This document shows positions 17,076 to 25,796 of a stretch of DNA of 64,000 nucleotides, piece by piece. The notes beneath the pieces are model-generated. The model was given only the letters and a program-made list of their open reading frames with translations. It ran no database searches and had not been told where the DNA came from. Source of the stretch: Bacillus sp. FJAT-29814. GTDB taxonomy: Bacteria; Bacillota; Bacilli; Bacillales; Cytobacillaceae. The position numbers were made by a program, and so were the translations under genes. The stretch spans positions 312,201-376,200 of the forward strand of contig NZ_LMTJ01000005.1 of assembly GCF_001510715.1 (NCBI RefSeq), read 5' to 3'. Position 1 is the first letter of the stretch; each line of letters starts with the position of its first letter.

Positions 17076-18875
17076 TTATTTTCCTTCTGTCAGTTCCAAA
17101 AACTCGTCGATATCAGCTAGGCAGATATCAACAGCTTTCTTCCAAAAATCCTTTTTGGTCAGATCAACCTGCAAATGCTTATTGGCAAGGTCTTCGACTG
17201 TCATTGAGGCAGTATCCCTCAACAGCGCGATATACTTTTCCTCATAGCCTTTGCCTTCCTGAAGTGCCTGTGCATATATTCCCAGTGAGAATAAATAACC
17301 AAACGTATAAGGGAAGTTATAGAAAGGCACCCCTGTAATGAAGAAGTGGAGCTTGGAAGCCCAGAAAAGTGGATGGTATTCATCCAGTGTTTCGCAATAC
17401 GCTTCCTTTTGTGCCTCAAGCATTAATTGATTTAATCTTTCGACCGACACAGGCCCTTGCTTTCTTTCTTCATAGAAACGTGTTTCAAACAGGAAGCGGG
17501 CATGGATATTCATCAGCAGCGCCACAGTCCGCTGAATTTTGTCATCAAGCAGCGCAAGTTTTTCGTCCTCATCCTTTGCATTTTTGACTGATGCATCAGC
17601 AACAATCATTTCCGCAAAAGTCGAGGCTGTTTCAGCCACGTTCATCGCGTAATTTCGATTAAGATGCTGTACCCCTTTCATTGCAAACGAATGGAAGCCA
17701 TGCCCCAGTTCATGTGCCAGTGTAGATACATTGGATGGCGTTCCGGAGTAAGTCATAAAAATCCGCGACTCATCACTTTCTGGGAAAGAAGTACAGAATC
17801 CGCCTGGCGCTTTTCCTGGGCGATCCTCCGCTTCAATCCATTGTTTCTCGAATGCCATTTTTGCGAATGCAGCCAATTTTTCGCCAAACAGGGCAAAGTT
17901 TTGTTGGATGAATTCGGCCCCTTCCTGGTAGGATACCTTCGTTTCTGTTGTCCCATATGGCGCATCCAGATCAAACCAGCTTAATTTTTCCAAACCCAAT
18001 AACTTTGCTTTACGCTCCAGATATTGAACAAGCTTTTGTTTGTTTTCCGAGATGACGGTCCACATCGTTTCAAGCGTCTCTTTTTTCATGCGATTGATGC
18101 TGAGCGGTTCCTTCAATACCTCGTCCCATCCGCGTTTTTTGTAAACATTCAATCGGAAGCCGGAAAGATGGTTTAATGTCTTTGCGAGAATGTCAGCCTG
18201 GTCGCCCCATGCCTTTTCCCAACCCGCAAATACCGTACTGCGTAAGCTTCGGTCAGAGCTTGAAAATTTATTAAAGGCCTGCCCGACGGAAAGCTGTTTT
18301 TCTTCGCCGTTTTCCGTAAAGGAGACTTTTATTTTGCTGACGATTAAGTCATATAATTGCCCCCAGCTATGATAGCCGTCCACACCTAGGGCGTTAACAA
18401 GCGCTTCCTCTTCCTTGGACAGCTTTTCCTTTGCCCTGCTGCGCCGTTCCGTCAAAACAAAGGATAGTTCCTCCAACGGGCCATCTGCCAATAGCTGTTT
18501 CCAGACGTTATCATCAATTTTGGTCAGTTGGTTGTCTAATGCTCCAAGCGCTGTCTGGAAGGAAGCGCTTAACCCTGTTACTTGCGCATCAAGGTTATAG
18601 GCTTTTTCATCGTGAATATTTTGGGCTTGAAGGCATCCGACAAAGGCTCCTGCTTGGCGAAGTTTTTTTCCTGTTTCCTCAAAATCGAGAAGCAGTTCCT
18701 GCAGGTATTTGCCGTCCTCAGGGGAATTGGCAGGTGTCCAGTTATTTACCCTTGTTTGAAAAAGTTCGATTAATTCTGCTGTATGGGTTAAGTGCTCCTG
18801 TAATTCAGGGGAATCGCTTCCGCCTTTGAAAAACACATCCAGGTTCCACACATCTTTATAGGTTGTGGCTGACAT
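17076..18875 (-). CDS. M3 family oligoendopeptidase (PepF type)
   Basis: A 599-residue cytosolic zinc metallopeptidase of the PepF/M3 group, which degrades oligopeptides of medium length. The zinc-binding HELGH motif is at residues 388-392, and the third ligand is expected in the following AETASTFAE segment (about 414-422). An N-terminal helical oligoendopeptidase domain precedes it. The start has a strong AAAGGGGGT site on the minus strand. It is a single gene, convergent with the small-ORF island and divergent from the lipoprotein gene. It may be called pepF in related annotations. Confidence 0.92.
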   Translation of the reverse strand: MSATTYKDVWNLDVFFKGGSDSPELQEHLTHTAELIELFQTRVNNWTPANSPEDGKYLQELLLDFEETGKKLRQAGAFVGCLQAQNIHDEKAYNLDAQVTGLSASFQTALGALDNQLTKIDDNVWKQLLADGPLEELSFVLTERRSRAKEKLSKEEEALVNALGVDGYHSWGQLYDLIVSKIKVSFTENGEEKQLSVGQAFNKFSSSDRSLRSTVFAGWEKAWGDQADILAKTLNHLSGFRLNVYKKRGWDEVLKEPLSINRMKKETLETMWTVISENKQKLVQYLERKAKLLGLEKLSWFDLDAPYGTTETKVSYQEGAEFIQQNFALFGEKLAAFAKMAFEKQWIEAEDRPGKAPGGFCTSFPESDESRIFMTYSGTPSNVSTLAHELGHGFHSFAMKGVQHLNRNYAMNVAETASTFAEMIVADASVKNAKDEDEKLALLDDKIQRTVALLMNIHARFLFETRFYEERKQGPVSVERLNQLMLEAQKEAYCETLDEYHPLFWASKLHFFITGVPFYNFPYTFGYLFSLGIYAQALQEGKGYEEKYIALLRDTASMTVEDLANKHLQVDLTKKDFWKKAVDICLADIDEFLELTEGK

Positions 18876-19077
18876 TTTATGTACCCCCTTTATATATGTA
18901 CTAACTCATTATAAATTTGTTGGCGGAAAATTTCTATAACTTTGAATTTTGCTGAACAGCACACCATGGTCCCGATTATTTGACAATGTCATAATATCTG
19001 AGTTATAAGTGTGATGGATGAGGATTAATAAATTCATTTGAAGATAGAGTTTTAAACGCATGTTCAGGAGGAGAACA

Positions 19078-20052
19078 ATGAAATCTCGAAAGCGCCTAAT
19101 ACTGCCTATTTTAATGGTCGTGTTACTTGCCGTTACAGGCTGTACAAGTAATCAGGAGGAGAAAAAACCCTCGAATCCAAAAGAACGGCAGGAAACCAAA
19201 AATACTGACACAACAAAATATGAAGTCACTGAGGCAAACCCGGTAAAAATAAGCCGTATTTTTGGGGTCGGTTATCCGGGGAATGATCAGGCACTTTATG
19301 TTGCGTCAAATGCCGGTTTGAAAATGTTTAAAGACGGGAAATGGTTTGAGACTACAACGAATAACCATAAATATATGGGTTTCCAGGCTGTTGAATCTGG
19401 TTTTATTTCGAGTGGACATCCGCAAAAGGGGGCTGATTTAAAGGACCCTCTAGGCCTGGTCAAGAGTACCGATAAAGGGGAAACGCTCGAAAAATTGGCC
19501 TTTTACGGACTAGCCAATTTTGTTTTTATGGCAGCTGGCTATTCGAATAGCAACCTATATCTGATAAGTGATCAGCAAAAAAATGGCTTAAGCATGGGCG
19601 TCAACTATTCCAAGGATAACGGCGAAACTTGGAAAAAAAGTGAGCTTAATGGCTTCAAAGCGGATTCACTCGGGATGATTGCGGTCCATCCTGCAAATGG
19701 TGATTCCATGGCAATGTCAACTCGCTCAGGGATTTATTATTCTATGGACAACGGAAATACAATGAAGGTAATCACTGCTCCGGTAATGGTCACAGCATTA
19801 ACTTTCTCAGGCGATTCCATTTTATATAGCAGTGTTGAAAATGAGAACATATTATTAAAAACAATAAATCCGGTCTCTGGAGAACAAGCCGACATTGCGA
19901 TCCCGTTTTTGGATTATGACAATCCGATCACCTACTTGGCGTCGAATTCAAAAAATCAAAATCAAATCACTTTCGCCACCTATAAAAATGACCTCTATGA
20001 ATCGGTGGACGGAGGCAAGTCCTGGAACAACATATTAAAAGAAGGTAAATGA
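19078..20052 (+). CDS. BNR/YCF48-like repeat lipoprotein
   Basis: A 324-residue predicted lipoprotein. A lipobox LAVTGC places the lipidated cysteine at residue 22, followed by a charged linker and then beta-propeller-like repeats with sialidase-type Asp-box motifs (STDKGETL, SKDNGETWKK, SVDGGKSWNN). Some annotations name similar proteins glycosylhydrolases (F510_1955 family), but no catalytic residues can be assigned here and the role is unknown. An ATG at 19060 is in frame, but the AGGAGGAG site (19066-19073) supports ATG 19078. The stop codon lies inside the terminator hairpin. Confidence 0.85.
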   Translation: MKSRKRLILPILMVVLLAVTGCTSNQEEKKPSNPKERQETKNTDTTKYEVTEANPVKISRIFGVGYPGNDQALYVASNAGLKMFKDGKWFETTTNNHKYMGFQAVESGFISSGHPQKGADLKDPLGLVKSTDKGETLEKLAFYGLANFVFMAAGYSNSNLYLISDQQKNGLSMGVNYSKDNGETWKKSELNGFKADSLGMIAVHPANGDSMAMSTRSGIYYSMDNGNTMKVITAPVMVTALTFSGDSILYSSVENENILLKTINPVSGEQADIAIPFLDYDNPITYLASNSKNQNQITFATYKNDLYESVDGGKSWNNILKEGK

Positions 20053-20080
20053 AAACTCGCCAATTGGCGAGTTTTCATTT
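20049..20080. terminator. Bidirectional terminator between lipoprotein gene and sigK
   Basis: ATGAAAACTCGCC (20049-20061) and GGCGAGTTTTCAT (20066-20078) form a perfect palindrome around AATT. The stem carries its own A/T tracts and serves both converging genes. Its sequence is nearly the first hairpin of the dispersed element (copies at 3273, 23161). Confidence 0.85.
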
Positions 20081-20084
20081 CATG

Positions 20085-20801
20085 CTAACTTTTTTTCTTG
20101 CGCTCTTTCTCGGCGCGATAAAATTCATGGAACATTTTCATCAATGCTCGCTTTTCAATTCTTGAAACATAGCTTCTGGAGATTCCCAGCTCTTTCGCGA
20201 TTTCCCGCTGGGTTTTTTCCTTTTGCAAATCGAGGCCGAAGCGGCCGATAATGACTTCCTTTTCACGGCTGTCGAGAACTTCAATGTATTTTTTGATTTT
20301 CTCTAGCTCCATGTTCATTTGTATCGTATCAATAACATCTTCAGATTCCGATTTTAATACATCAATCAACGAGATTTCGTTGCCCTCTTTATCCTGGCCA
20401 ATCGGGTCATGTAGGGAGACATCTTTTTTGGTCTTTTTTAATGCGCGTAAATGCATGAGGATCTCATTTTCTATACAACGTGCGGCGTAGGTTGCAAGCT
20501 TTGTTCCTTTCCCTTCGGAATAGCTCTCGATTGCTTTTATTAATCCGATTGTTCCAATCGATATTAGATCCTCTGAATCTTCGCCGGTATTTTCGAATTT
20601 CTTTACAATGTGGGCAACGAGCCTCAAATTGTGTTCTATCAGCATATTTCGTGCGTGTGAGTCCCCTTCGGCCATTAATCTTAAATATTTTCGTTCATCT
20701 GCAGCGGATAGGGGCTGAGGGAAGGCATTATTCTTTACATAGGATACAAGAAATAAAAATTCTTTAAGTAAATAGCCAAGAGCCGTTAAGATTCCAGACA
20801 T
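20085..20801 (-). CDS. sigK: Sporulation sigma factor SigK (pro-sigma-K), uninterrupted
   Basis: A 238-residue late mother-cell sigma factor. The hydrophobic N-terminal pro-sequence (about residues 1-20, [20 protein letters not shown]) is the part removed by SpoIVFB. Region 2 ([20 protein letters not shown] onward) and region 4 helix-turn-helix ([20 protein letters not shown], near the C terminus) are intact. In B. subtilis the gene is split by the skin prophage and rebuilt during sporulation; here it is one continuous frame, so no excision is needed. It lies divergent from pssA's neighbour repeat and convergent with the lipoprotein gene. Confidence 0.96.
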   Translation of the reverse strand: MSGILTALGYLLKEFLFLVSYVKNNAFPQPLSAADERKYLRLMAEGDSHARNMLIEHNLRLVAHIVKKFENTGEDSEDLISIGTIGLIKAIESYSEGKGTKLATYAARCIENEILMHLRALKKTKKDVSLHDPIGQDKEGNEISLIDVLKSESEDVIDTIQMNMELEKIKKYIEVLDSREKEVIIGRFGLDLQKEKTQREIAKELGISRSYVSRIEKRALMKMFHEFYRAEKERKKKS

Positions 20802-20916
20802 CCATATCCACCCCGTATCTTTTTTGGACTAAAGCCTATTAATAATTCCTATGAAGAAAACGGGAAATTGTGTCTGTCCAGATTATTTAATTTGAAATTA
20901 GTGCTATTATAATAGG

Positions 20917-21036
20917 AAAAGCGGAAGCGCCTTGACCAGGGGCGACCAGCATAAGACGAGCCGGCTAGAAGGTTGCTTTTTAACCTTCTTGACGGATTGG
21001 CTTATGACCTCGAGCCCCTAGGCGCTGCAGCTAGAC
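20917..21036. repeat. Nested palindromic repeat of a type dispersed in Bacillaceae
   Basis: A 120-bp sequence with nested inverted repeats: AGCGCCT/AGGCGCT at the ends, GGGGC/GCCCC, CATAAG/CTTATG, and a central GAAGGTT/AACCTTC hairpin. It begins AAAAGCGGAAGCGCCTTG and ends GCTGCAGCTAGAC. I recall very similar sequences scattered through Bacillus and Geobacillus genomes. It does not encode a protein. Confidence 0.75.
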
Positions 21037-21039
21037 AAT

Positions 21040-21076
21040 AATGACCTACTATGCCATAAGGCAATAGTAGGTCATT
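21040..21076 (-). terminator. Hairpin, probable terminator of pssA
   Basis: AATGACCTACTAT (21040-21052) pairs perfectly with ATAGTAGGTCATT (21064-21076), with an inner GCC/GGC stem. It lies 12 bases after the pssA stop. The T-tract on the minus strand is short (ATTATTG). Confidence 0.65.
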
Positions 21077-21088
21077 ACATCAAAAAAT

Positions 21089-21628
21089 TTATACTTTTCT
21101 TAACCTGAACGTACTAACCATTAAGAATGAAAGAATGATGATAATAAATAAGAACGTTTGTGCCGGAAGATAGGGGATGGCCAAAAAGCTTAACGTGGCC
21201 AAACAGCCTGCCGCAGTAATCGGCAATCCAGTAAAGAATCCATTGTTTTCAGTAATATTAAATCGTGCCAATCTGAATGCGCCGCAACCGATATAAAATA
21301 CGGTGAAAAAGGACCCCGGTCCACCGAATTCATGCAAAATTCCCTGATATAACAATAGTGCGGGAGCCACGCCAAATGATATAATATCACTCATGGAATC
21401 CAATTGTTTGCCTAACTCAGATTCAATATTAAACTTTCGGGCAATCATGCCGTCAAACCGGTCCGCCAATGCTGCAACAAAAATGAGCAGCAGACTTAAT
21501 CTCAAATTTCCATGGAGTCCGAATACGATGGCAAAACCGCCTAAAGATAAATTCGTCAGGGTTATGACATTGGCTGTCTGGGATTTTAGTTTCTTAATCG
21601 TCTGGTCGATTACATCTAATAAAAACAT
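21089..21628 (-). CDS. pssA: CDP-diacylglycerol-serine O-phosphatidyltransferase
   Basis: A 179-residue integral membrane CDP-alcohol phosphatidyltransferase that makes phosphatidylserine. The family motif DG-x2-AR-x8-G-x3-D-x3-D is complete (DGMIARKFNIESELGKQLD, then SMSD). Several hydrophobic segments follow, ending near residue 175. The start has GAAAGGAG at proper distance on the minus strand. It lies divergent from psd, the next enzyme of phosphatidylethanolamine synthesis, 131 bases away. Confidence 0.94.
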   Translation of the reverse strand: MFLLDVIDQTIKKLKSQTANVITLTNLSLGGFAIVFGLHGNLRLSLLLIFVAALADRFDGMIARKFNIESELGKQLDSMSDIISFGVAPALLLYQGILHEFGGPGSFFTVFYIGCGAFRLARFNITENNGFFTGLPITAAGCLATLSFLAIPYLPAQTFLFIIIILSFLMVSTFRLRKV

Positions 21629-21759
21629 TTCAGTTTTCCACTCCTTTCTTTGGATGGAAGAATAATCCGTACCATTGTTGTTAACTCTATATTATTTAAT
21701 TTTACGGGTTTTATGTCTATTCGTAAAGAGTATTTTTACACTATTTGGGGGTAATGCCT

Positions 21760-22557
21760 TTGTTACAGACTGTTTATCGTCTAATGATTGAATTAACGAA
21801 TGGCCGATGGACATCGGCTATTTTAAAACGTTTTGCCCAGTCTCGTATCAGCCGTTTTGTCGTGCCATCGTTTGCACGAATCTATCAGCTTAATCAAACG
21901 GAAATGGAAAAAGGGCTTCACGAGTTCCCTACCCTGCATGCTTTGTTTGTAAGGAATCTCAAAAAGGGTGCAAGGCCCATATACAAAAGCGATGATGCGG
22001 TTGTCAGTCCCGTTGATGCGGTGCTTGAGGATGTCGGGCCGATTAAGGAAAACAGCGAAATTATCGTCAAAGGCAAAACTTATTCCATAGAGGAAATGCT
22101 TGGAGATCCTAATGTGTTGCCAAAATATTTGAATGGTACATACGTCATTTTGTATTTAAGTCCAAGCCACTACCATCGCATTCACAGTCCTGTCAATGGA
22201 ACAGTTACAAATCAATGGACGCTAGGATCGAAATCCTATCCGGTTAACAAGTGGGGATTAAAATATGGGGTACGGACGCTTGCCAAAAATTATCGGGTCA
22301 TTACAGAGGTTAACACTGAATTTGGACATGTGGCGATTGTCAAGGTTGGCGCCATGTTTGTTAATTCGATTGAAACTGTGCATGAAGGCTCGAATTTAGT
22401 AAAAGGCGGGGAGATTGCCTATTTTACCTTTGGGTCAACTGTTGTTTTATTGTTTGAGAAGAATACATTTGAACTCGATCCAAACCTTAAAACACCACAG
22501 GAAATGAAGGTTGGCGAAAAGCTTGGGATTTTAAGTAAAAAAAGCAGCGGCGCATGA
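21760..22557 (+). CDS. psd: Phosphatidylserine decarboxylase
   Basis: A 265-residue proenzyme that cleaves itself to form a pyruvoyl cofactor and converts phosphatidylserine to phosphatidylethanolamine. The self-cleavage motif GST is in YFTFGSTVVLLFE, with the serine near residue 226, and the SPSHYHRIHSPVNG segment holds the conserved histidines. The frame is open from 21745, but the GGGGGT site (21747-21752) fits TTG 21760 (MLQTVYRLMIEL), which also matches the family N terminus. It is divergent from pssA. Confidence 0.94.
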   Translation: MLQTVYRLMIELTNGRWTSAILKRFAQSRISRFVVPSFARIYQLNQTEMEKGLHEFPTLHALFVRNLKKGARPIYKSDDAVVSPVDAVLEDVGPIKENSEIIVKGKTYSIEEMLGDPNVLPKYLNGTYVILYLSPSHYHRIHSPVNGTVTNQWTLGSKSYPVNKWGLKYGVRTLAKNYRVITEVNTEFGHVAIVKVGAMFVNSIETVHEGSNLVKGGEIAYFTFGSTVVLLFEKNTFELDPNLKTPQEMKVGEKLGILSKKSSGA

Positions 22558-22574
22558 TGGCGCCGCCGTTTTTT
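22546..22574 (+). terminator. Intrinsic terminator overlapping the psd stop
   Basis: GCGGCG (22547-22552) pairs with CGCCGC (22561-22566) and is followed by six T. The psd stop codon is in the loop. Confidence 0.88.
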
Positions 22575-22605
22575 CGTAAAATATCCCTTGGTTGGGCAAA
22601 TATAA

Positions 22606-22746
22606 TTAGGAAGTCTTCTTTATTTTATAATAAAGGGAACGACGGTGAATCTCGGTTTCGATCAGGCTGATAAAATCCGGGCTCAGGTTTAGCTCTCTTG
22701 CTTTTAAATAAGACTCAATCAATAATTCATCTGACAATTTCCTCAC
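22606..22746 (-). CDS. sda: Sporulation checkpoint protein Sda
   Basis: A 46-residue helical-hairpin protein that inhibits the sporulation kinase KinA when DNA replication is disturbed. The sequence [20 protein letters not shown] at the start matches Sda closely. The frame extends upstream to give 65 residues, but GGAGGTG lies properly before the GTG at 22746, and the resulting 46 residues equals the length of B. subtilis Sda. DnaA boxes upstream (22871-22969) fit the known DnaA control of sda in B. subtilis. Confidence 0.95.
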   Translation of the reverse strand: MRKLSDELLIESYLKARELNLSPDFISLIETEIHRRSLYYKIKKTS

Positions 22747-22870
22747 GTAGAAGACACCTCCAACGTTTAAAATAAAGTGTTCTATTTGATGAAAAGGATT
22801 CATAAAATGGTAGGTTCAATTGGTGTACCCTAAATCTACCAAATTTATTCTTGGAGAACAATCGATCCAA

Positions 22871-22969
22871 CTATCCACAGGTTTAGGTGGATAACTTGTG
22901 ATTATTTTGTTTATAAATCGCTTAAAAGTGAATGATTCAATGGGTATAATGTTAATAACTTTATCCACA
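22871..22969. promoter_or_regulatory. Cluster of three DnaA boxes upstream of sda
   Basis: CTATCCACA (22871-22879, one mismatch), TTATCCACC on the minus strand (22886-22894, one mismatch) and a perfect TTATCCACA (22961-22969). A DnaA-binding cluster between sda and yqeG is known in B. subtilis, where it couples sda transcription to replication status and titrates DnaA. Confidence 0.85.
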
Positions 22970-23124
22970 GTTGTTAAAAAAGACGATATTTGTCGAAAAG
23001 TTTTTTTGTTTGTTTAAAAATTCGCCATAATTTGGGAGAACCCTAAATTATTCCAGCAGGTTTCTGATTTACGTGTCATGGATTGTCAAGAAATGAAGAA
23101 CAATAACATAGGGCCTTTTATTCT

Positions 23125-23153
23125 TTGAAACATATGGTAAAATTCGTTATGAT
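23125..23153 (+). promoter_or_regulatory. Sigma-A promoter of the yqeG operon
   Basis: TTGAAA (23125-23130) and TATGAT (23148-23153) are separated by 17 bases. The expected transcription start, near 23160, coincides with the left end of element copy B. The remaining part of 22970-23124 shows nothing recognisable. Confidence 0.75.
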
Positions 23154-23160
23154 GAATTAA

Positions 23161-23270
23161 ATGTAAACTCGCTGATTGGCGAGTCCGTTAGGACGAAGAC
23201 AGAGGCGTAGTTGAAATTATGCGACATAATAAATTATTAAATTGGTGAAATTTGGTAATTTATTATTAGC
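23161..23270 (+). repeat. Dispersed structured element, copy B
   Basis: A full-length, plus-strand copy of 110 bases. It starts ATGTAAACTCG, has the CTCGC/GCGAG hairpin, the GTCC-GTTA-GGAC hairpin and invariant core GGACGAAGACAGAG (23191-23204), then an AT-rich hairpin (AATAAATTA/TAATTTATT) and ends TTATTAGC. It fills most of the predicted 5' untranslated region of yqeG. Confidence 0.8.
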
Positions 23271-23313
23271 CAAGTAATAAGACTGTTAAATTATAGTTTT
23301 GAGGTGTCAATTA

Positions 23314-23829
23314 GTGCTAAAACAATTTCTGCCGAATGAACACGTGAAAAGTGTTCTCGATATTCAGCCTGAACAGCTAAAGGTCAGAGGGATTAAGGGA
23401 ATCATTACCGATTTGGATAACACGCTCGTGGAATGGGATCGTCCAAACGCCACTCCGGACTTGATAAAATGGTTTGAAGAAGTAAAGAAACAAAATATTC
23501 TGGTGACGATTGTTTCCAATAATAATGAAGCAAGGGTTAAAGCGTTTGCCGACCCGCTAAAGATTCCGTTTATATTTCAAGCGCGAAAACCGCTGGCAAG
23601 GGCGTTTAATCGCGCTTTGGCACAAATGGACTTGAAAAAAGAGGAGACTGTAGTGATTGGCGACCAATTATTAACGGATGTCCTCGGAGGCAATCGCAGC
23701 GGTTTCCATACGATTCTGGTAGTTCCGGTTGCCCAGACTGATGGATTCATGACCAAATTTAACAGGTTTGCGGAACGGAGAATCATGAATTGGTTCCGTA
23801 AAAGAGGTATGCTGTCTTGGGAGGATTAG
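23314..23829 (+). CDS. yqeG: YqeG family HAD-type phosphatase
   Basis: A 171-residue haloacid-dehalogenase superfamily phosphatase (subfamily IIIA). The nucleophile motif DLDNT is at residues 33-37, motif II SNN around residue 70, and GDQLLTDVLGGNR is the metal-binding motif IV. The substrate is unknown. The frame opens earlier, but GAGGTG (23301-23306) fits the GTG at 23314. It heads the yqeG-yqeH-aroE-yqeI-nadD-yqeK-rsfS-yqeM operon and ends two bases before the yqeH start. Confidence 0.93.
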   Translation: MLKQFLPNEHVKSVLDIQPEQLKVRGIKGIITDLDNTLVEWDRPNATPDLIKWFEEVKKQNILVTIVSNNNEARVKAFADPLKIPFIFQARKPLARAFNRALAQMDLKKEETVVIGDQLLTDVLGGNRSGFHTILVVPVAQTDGFMTKFNRFAERRIMNWFRKRGMLSWED

Positions 23830-23831
23830 AC

Positions 23832-24938
23832 GTGAACGAACAAAAATATATATGCATTGGCTGCGGTGTAAAGGTTCAGACGGAAAATCCGGCGGAAATT
23901 GGTTATGCGCCCACTTCCGCCCTCGAAAAAGAATCGATTATTTGTCAGCGATGCTTTCGTCTAAAGCATTATAATGAAGTCCAGGATGTCAGCCTGACGG
24001 ATGATGACTTTTTAAAGATTTTAAACGGACTGGGCGAACGAGATGCCCTGATTGTCATGATTGTTGATATTTTCGACTTTAACGGCAGCTGGCTGCCGGG
24101 ATTGCACCGCTTTGTCGGGAACAACAAAGTCCTTCTTGTCGGCAACAAGGCAGATTTGCTCCCTAAATCGGTCAAACATAAAAAGCTGATCAACTGGATG
24201 ACCCAGCAAGCTAAAGAACTTGGACTAAGACCGGAGGAGGTATTCCTCGTAAGTGCCGGCAAGGGCTGGAATATCGAAGAAACAACCGCTGCAATTGAAC
24301 AACATCGTAATGGTAAAGATGTCTATGTCGTCGGCTGTACCAATGTCGGCAAGTCCACATTTATTAATCGAATCATAAAACAAGTGACCGGCGAAGGGGA
24401 TGTGATTACAACTTCCCATTTCCCGGGGACGACCTTGGATATTATTGAAATACCGCTTGATGACGGAAAAGCGCTGATGGACACGCCGGGAATTATCAAC
24501 CATCATCAAATGGCCCACTTTGTCGATAAAAGGGATTTAAAAGTGATTACGCCCAAAAAGGAAATCAAGCCAAAAGTATTTCAATTGAATGAAGAACAAA
24601 CCCTGTTTTTTGGTGGGCTGGCCAGATTTGATTATATTAGTGGCGGCAGACGTTCATTTATTTGCTACGTATCCAATGAAATAAATATACACCGTACAAA
24701 AACAGAGAATGCCGCTGAGCTTTATGAAAATCATGTTGGGGAACTGTTGACTCCGCCTAGGAAAACGGACATTGATACATTTCCTGAGTTGGTAAGACAT
24801 GAATTTATGATTAAAGATGCCAAGACTGATATTGTCTTTTCGGGACTTGGCTGGATAACGGTTAACGATCCTGGAGCGAAGGTTGCCGCCTATGTTCCAA
24901 AGGGTGTTCAAGCTTTGATTCGAAAGTCGTTGATATAA
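23832..24938 (+). CDS. yqeH: Ribosome biogenesis GTPase YqeH
   Basis: A 368-residue circularly permuted GTPase needed for assembly of the small ribosomal subunit. An N-terminal zinc finger (CIGCG near residues 7-11 and CQRC near 37-40) precedes G4 (NKAD), then G1 (GCTNVGKST) and G3 (DTPG), the permuted order typical of the family. A C-terminal RNA-binding domain follows. An in-frame TTG at 23817 lies within the ribosome binding site; GTG 23832 matches the family N terminus. Confidence 0.95.
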   Translation: MNEQKYICIGCGVKVQTENPAEIGYAPTSALEKESIICQRCFRLKHYNEVQDVSLTDDDFLKILNGLGERDALIVMIVDIFDFNGSWLPGLHRFVGNNKVLLVGNKADLLPKSVKHKKLINWMTQQAKELGLRPEEVFLVSAGKGWNIEETTAAIEQHRNGKDVYVVGCTNVGKSTFINRIIKQVTGEGDVITTSHFPGTTLDIIEIPLDDGKALMDTPGIINHHQMAHFVDKRDLKVITPKKEIKPKVFQLNEEQTLFFGGLARFDYISGGRRSFICYVSNEINIHRTKTENAAELYENHVGELLTPPRKTDIDTFPELVRHEFMIKDAKTDIVFSGLGWITVNDPGAKVAAYVPKGVQALIRKSLI

Positions 24939-24962
24939 TTTTTATACGGGTGGGGGAAACAA

Positions 24963-25796
24963 GTGAAAAAGCTGTACGCCGTGATCGGGGACCCAATCGG
25001 CCATTCGATGTCCCCGACTATGCACAATGATTTATTTTCGTTTTATGGAATTGATGCTCAATATCTCCCGTTTCAGGTAAAACCTGAAAACTTGGAGGCT
25101 GCGGTTTACGGCTTTAAGGCGATTGGCGCGGGTGGATTCAATGTAACTGTGCCGCATAAAAGTGACATTATCCAATATCTCGATGAAGTGGATGAACTGG
25201 CTGCCAGCATCGGCGCTGTCAATACAGTGGTCAATGCAGGTGGAAGGCTTGTCGGCTATAACACCGATGGACCAGGTTTTCTAAAAGGGTTAACCACCCA
25301 TTATCCTCAGGCTGCCGGAAAAAAAGTTTTGATTATCGGGGCTGGCGGGGCGGCAAGAGCTATCTATTTTACCTTGGCAAAGGAAAACCCCGCAGCAATC
25401 GATATTGCCAATCGGACGGTGGACAAAGCACAGAAATTAATCAAAGAGTGTCCATACACAAACGAATCAAGGGCCTATTCCTTGTATGAAGCGGAAAGTC
25501 AGTTGGAAAACTATGATTTAATTATCCAAACCACTATGATCGGAATGGCGCCGAAACTGGCTGAACAACCATTGGATTTAGTAAATCTCAAACAACAAGC
25601 GATGGTTTGTGACATCATTTACAATCCGTTGGAAACACAATTTTTACGGGATGCCAAACAAAAAGGTGCCATGATTCAAAACGGAATTGACATGTTTGTG
25701 TTTCAAGGGGCATTGGCATTTGAAAAATGGACCGGAATCTTCCCGAACACAACCAGAATGAGAGAAATTGTTCTTAAACAATTAGGAGGAAAGTAA
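24963..25796 (+). CDS. aroE: Shikimate dehydrogenase
   Basis: A 277-residue NADP-dependent enzyme that reduces 3-dehydroshikimate to shikimate in aromatic amino acid synthesis. The substrate-binding GDPIGHSMSPTMHN motif (residues 8-21), NVTVPHK (about 61-67, catalytic lysine) and the Rossmann GAGGAARA motif are present. The start is GTG, after GTGGGGG. Its last base overlaps the first base of yqeI (TAATG). Confidence 0.96.
   Translation: MKKLYAVIGDPIGHSMSPTMHNDLFSFYGIDAQYLPFQVKPENLEAAVYGFKAIGAGGFNVTVPHKSDIIQYLDEVDELAASIGAVNTVVNAGGRLVGYNTDGPGFLKGLTTHYPQAAGKKVLIIGAGGAARAIYFTLAKENPAAIDIANRTVDKAQKLIKECPYTNESRAYSLYEAESQLENYDLIIQTTMIGMAPKLAEQPLDLVNLKQQAMVCDIIYNPLETQFLRDAKQKGAMIQNGIDMFVFQGALAFEKWTGIFPNTTRMREIVLKQLGGK

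Noticed and set aside
23161..23204. Hammerhead ribozyme resemblance (GAGTCCGTTAGGACGAA) in the dispersed element
   Set aside because: The GAGUCC...GGACGAA part looks like hammerhead stem II, but the required CUGANGA box reads UUGGCGA and GAAA reads GAAG in all copies, and no matching cleavage-site stem is formed.
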